Positions 62,092 to 64,000 of a stretch of DNA of 64,000 nucleotides are shown here, one piece after another (the stretch's first letter is position 1; the number at the start of each line of letters is the position of its first letter). This DNA is from Pseudoxanthomonas sp. PXM03 (GTDB taxonomy: Bacteria; Pseudomonadota; Gammaproteobacteria; Xanthomonadales; Xanthomonadaceae): assembly GCF_014852005.1 (NCBI RefSeq), contig NZ_JACVAU010000002.1:310001-374000 (forward strand), written 5' to 3'. Both the position numbers and the translations under genes were made by a program. The notes under the pieces were generated by a model that was not told the DNA's origin, searched no databases, and was given only the letters and a program-made list of their open reading frames with translations.

Positions 62092-64000
62092 TTGGCGATA
62101 CACCAGGACCTTTGGCGGCCCGTGCACTGGGCGCAACGCTTCGCGGCGGCGTTCGCGTGGCTGTTGGCCGCCACCTTCACCCTGGTGAACATCGGCGGCG
62201 TGCACTTCGTCGACGACAGCGTGCCGGTGATCGGCGTGATGGTGGCCATCGCCACCTGGCGCAGCGAGCAGCGCCCGGTGCGTCTCGCCGTCGCCGGGCT
62301 GCTCGCGGTGCTGTTCCTGCTGCACCTGTGGCATTTCCACGCGCTCGGCACCTGCCTGGTCCTGGCCGCGACCGCGATCATCGTGTGGACGCGGTTGTGG
62401 CGCGGCTTCTGGCCCGAGTTCGTCATGCGCGTATTCGCCGCGGCACTGCTGCTGCTCGCCGTGCAACCGGTGCTGGGCGCGCTGCAGCCGGGCGGCGTGG
62501 CCGAGATCGGCTGGTCGGTCGCGCTGTCGGCGCTGGCGATGTTCCTGCTGGTCTATACGCCATCGCTGCGCTCGGGCCGCACGCTCGACGCAAGTACCGA
62601 ACTGGTCGCCTTCGTGCTGGCGTTCGCGGCGCTCGCCCTGATCGGCTGGCACGTTCCCGGCAGCCTGGTCGGCAAGATGGGCGTGGCCTATCCGCCCATG
62701 CGGCCCATCTCCACGCTCTGCGTGGCGCTCGTGGCGCTGGCCCTGCTGCTGCGCCAGCGCGAACAGGAACGGCCGGCGTGGATCCTGCTGGCCGTGGTCA
62801 CCGTTCCGTTGCTGCTCACGCTGCTGCAGACGCTCGGAGGCATCGTCACCCCGGCGAATGCCCTCCTGCATCGGCTCGGCTGGCTGCCTCGCCTCACCAC
62901 ACCCCTGATCGGAGGCTATACCGACTACGGCGTGCTCACCGCATGGCTGGCGGTTGCCGTGTTGCCGCAGGCACTGGAGCGCTGGGAAAGCCTGCGCTGG
63001 GGCATCACCCGCGGTCTCGGCATCGCGATGGCCTCGGTCGCCGGCATGGCGGCGCTGGGCCTGCTGATCCAGTTGCCTTATCACCGTGAAGGCCTGTCGA
63101 TCTACCAGGTATCGCTGACCGCGTCGGCGCAACTGGTGGCGGTGGGCCTGGCACTGGCGGTGGCGGGCGAGAACTCGCTGCGCCATCGCCTGCTCGGCGT
63201 CATGCCGATGGCGGCGGCGCTGCTCCTCGGCGGCATGTACTGGGTCGCCGCGACGGCCGATCGCGATGCGATGGCGCGCCGCGTGATGGAAATCCAGACC
63301 GCCAGCGCCACACCCACCTTCCTGCGCGGCATGGAACTGCGCCGCGGCGCATTGCGCCAGTTGTCCGCCGCGCTGGCTGCGGCCCGGCCGGACGCCGCCG
63401 AGACCCTCTTCGACCAGCATGTCGAGGACATGGTGCGTGTCTACGGCGCATTCCGTGTCGTGCGCAGCGTGGGCGACGACGGCAGCGAGCTGCGGTGGGT
63501 GCGGCCTGGCTTCGATGCCCCCGCAGCGCCCTCGCCCGCCGGGCCGGTGGCGGAAGAAGGCCACCTGCAATCGGTCCCTGGCGGCTGGTGGCTGACCGTC
63601 GATGTCGCGGGGCGGCGCACGCAGGCCTTCGTCGCGCTGGATGACTTCGTCACGACACTGAGCAAGGCGGTGCTCTCGGACCGCCCCGTGCGCGCGACGG
63701 CCGAGGGCATGGCCACGGTGGAACACGGCCAGCCCGTGGGGGCGCCGCTCTCGGTGCAGACGGTCGCGCTACCGGGCCACGATGTGCGGCTGGAACTGTG
63801 GTCGCCGCCGGCACTCAGCTCGTTCGTGCTGCCGCGCGCCCTGGTGGTGGGCGGCCTGAGCAGCGGGCTGCTGATCGCGTTCGTGCTGTTCCTGCTCGAA
63901 CTCTCGCGGCGGCGCTCATCGGAAGCGGCGGAGACCGCGCGCTCACTGCTTCTGGAGACCGAACGCCGCCTGGATGCGCAGCGGCGACTGAATGATGCCG
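62092..64000 (+). CDS. Large membrane sensor protein, incomplete at the window end
   Basis: At least 636 residues; no stop before base 64000. TTG 62092 has AGGGG 6 nt upstream and is preferred; GTG 62059 is in frame. About ten membrane segments occupy residues 15-400 (e.g. LLVYTPSLRSG and TDYGVLTAWLAVAVLPQ lie between them). An extracytoplasmic region of about 185 residues (410-595, CHASE-like in size and place) is followed by one further helix (LVVGGLSSGLLIAFVLFLLEL) and a helical linker SEAAETARSLLLETERRLDAQRR. That linker normally leads into PAS, histidine kinase or GGDEF/EAL domains. The output domain is off the window. Confidence 0.7.
   Translation, partial: MAIHQDLWRPVHWAQRFAAAFAWLLAATFTLVNIGGVHFVDDSVPVIGVMVAIATWRSEQRPVRLAVAGLLAVLFLLHLWHFHALGTCLVLAATAIIVWTRLWRGFWPEFVMRVFAAALLLLAVQPVLGALQPGGVAEIGWSVALSALAMFLLVYTPSLRSGRTLDASTELVAFVLAFAALALIGWHVPGSLVGKMGVAYPPMRPISTLCVALVALALLLRQREQERPAWILLAVVTVPLLLTLLQTLGGIVTPANALLHRLGWLPRLTTPLIGGYTDYGVLTAWLAVAVLPQALERWESLRWGITRGLGIAMASVAGMAALGLLIQLPYHREGLSIYQVSLTASAQLVAVGLALAVAGENSLRHRLLGVMPMAAALLLGGMYWVAATADRDAMARRVMEIQTASATPTFLRGMELRRGALRQLSAALAAARPDAAETLFDQHVEDMVRVYGAFRVVRSVGDDGSELRWVRPGFDAPAAPSPAGPVAEEGHLQSVPGGWWLTVDVAGRRTQAFVALDDFVTTLSKAVLSDRPVRATAEGMATVEHGQPVGAPLSVQTVALPGHDVRLELWSPPALSSFVLPRALVVGGLSSGLLIAFVLFLLELSRRRSSEAAETARSLLLETERRLDAQRRLNDA

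Noticed and set aside
61855..63726. Very long open frame on the minus strand (over 600 codons)
   Set aside because: Antisense to the hydrolase tail and to the large sensor protein. Its sequence is a His/Gln/Arg-rich low-complexity shadow typical of the complementary strand of GC-rich genes.

Overview
This 64 kb window is high-GC proteobacterial chromosome. The gene content points to the Xanthomonadaceae, most likely Pseudoxanthomonas or a close relative. The evidence is the chain kdsA-eno-ftsB-ispD-ispF-truD beside surE-pcm-nlpD, the RpoD-type coding style, and family-typical extragenic palindromes built on GGGAGCGACGTCAGTCGCGA-like arms. The genus is inferred, not proven. No tRNA, rRNA, CRISPR array, transposase or prophage gene was recognised.

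Layout. 1-11.1 kb is a conserved housekeeping block, mostly on the minus strand: cell division and envelope (nlpD, ftsB), protein and nucleotide repair (pcm, surE), isoprenoid precursors (ispD, ispF), glycolysis (eno), KDO synthesis (kdsA) and CTP synthesis (pyrG). parE follows at 11.4 kb. 13.3-28.4 kb holds metabolism and transport: a YbdK-type ligase, N-formylglutamate deformylase, a DUF418/amino-acid oxidase/glutathione reductase run, slyD, two tandem NlpC/P60 proteins, transporters and a secreted alkaline phosphatase.

28.4-33.6 kb is the accessory core of the window: a small bacteriocin (microcin-type) export locus. It has a 64-aa double-glycine precursor, a C39-peptidase ABC exporter, an HlyD-type adaptor, a small membrane protein that is a candidate immunity protein, and a divergent XRE-type regulator. 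The regulator sits behind three near-identical palindromic operator candidates. The stretch 30.54-31.57 kb is markedly AT-rich against its surroundings, which suggests transfer. A terminator-like hairpin separates precursor from candidate immunity gene, and an in-frame coding-like stretch continues beyond the immunity stop codon. A duplicated copy of the 3' tail of the neighbouring hemJ-like gene marks the right edge.

33.7-49 kb returns to ordinary chromosome: HemJ-like, methyltransferase, PHA depolymerase, PadR operon, cyclophilin, EamA/LysR pair, DUF885 protein, rraA, MFS transporter and a universal stress protein with a perfect FNR-type box upstream. It contains three long inverted-repeat elements. 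49-55.3 kb is rich in cyclic-di-GMP enzymes (three GGDEF proteins, one also EAL) around rluF. 55.4-64 kb has a DeaD-type helicase, an ECF sigma factor with a membrane partner, an S4 protein, a ClpP-like lipoprotein, a MAPEG protein, an exported alpha/beta hydrolase and the start of a large membrane sensor protein cut by the window end.
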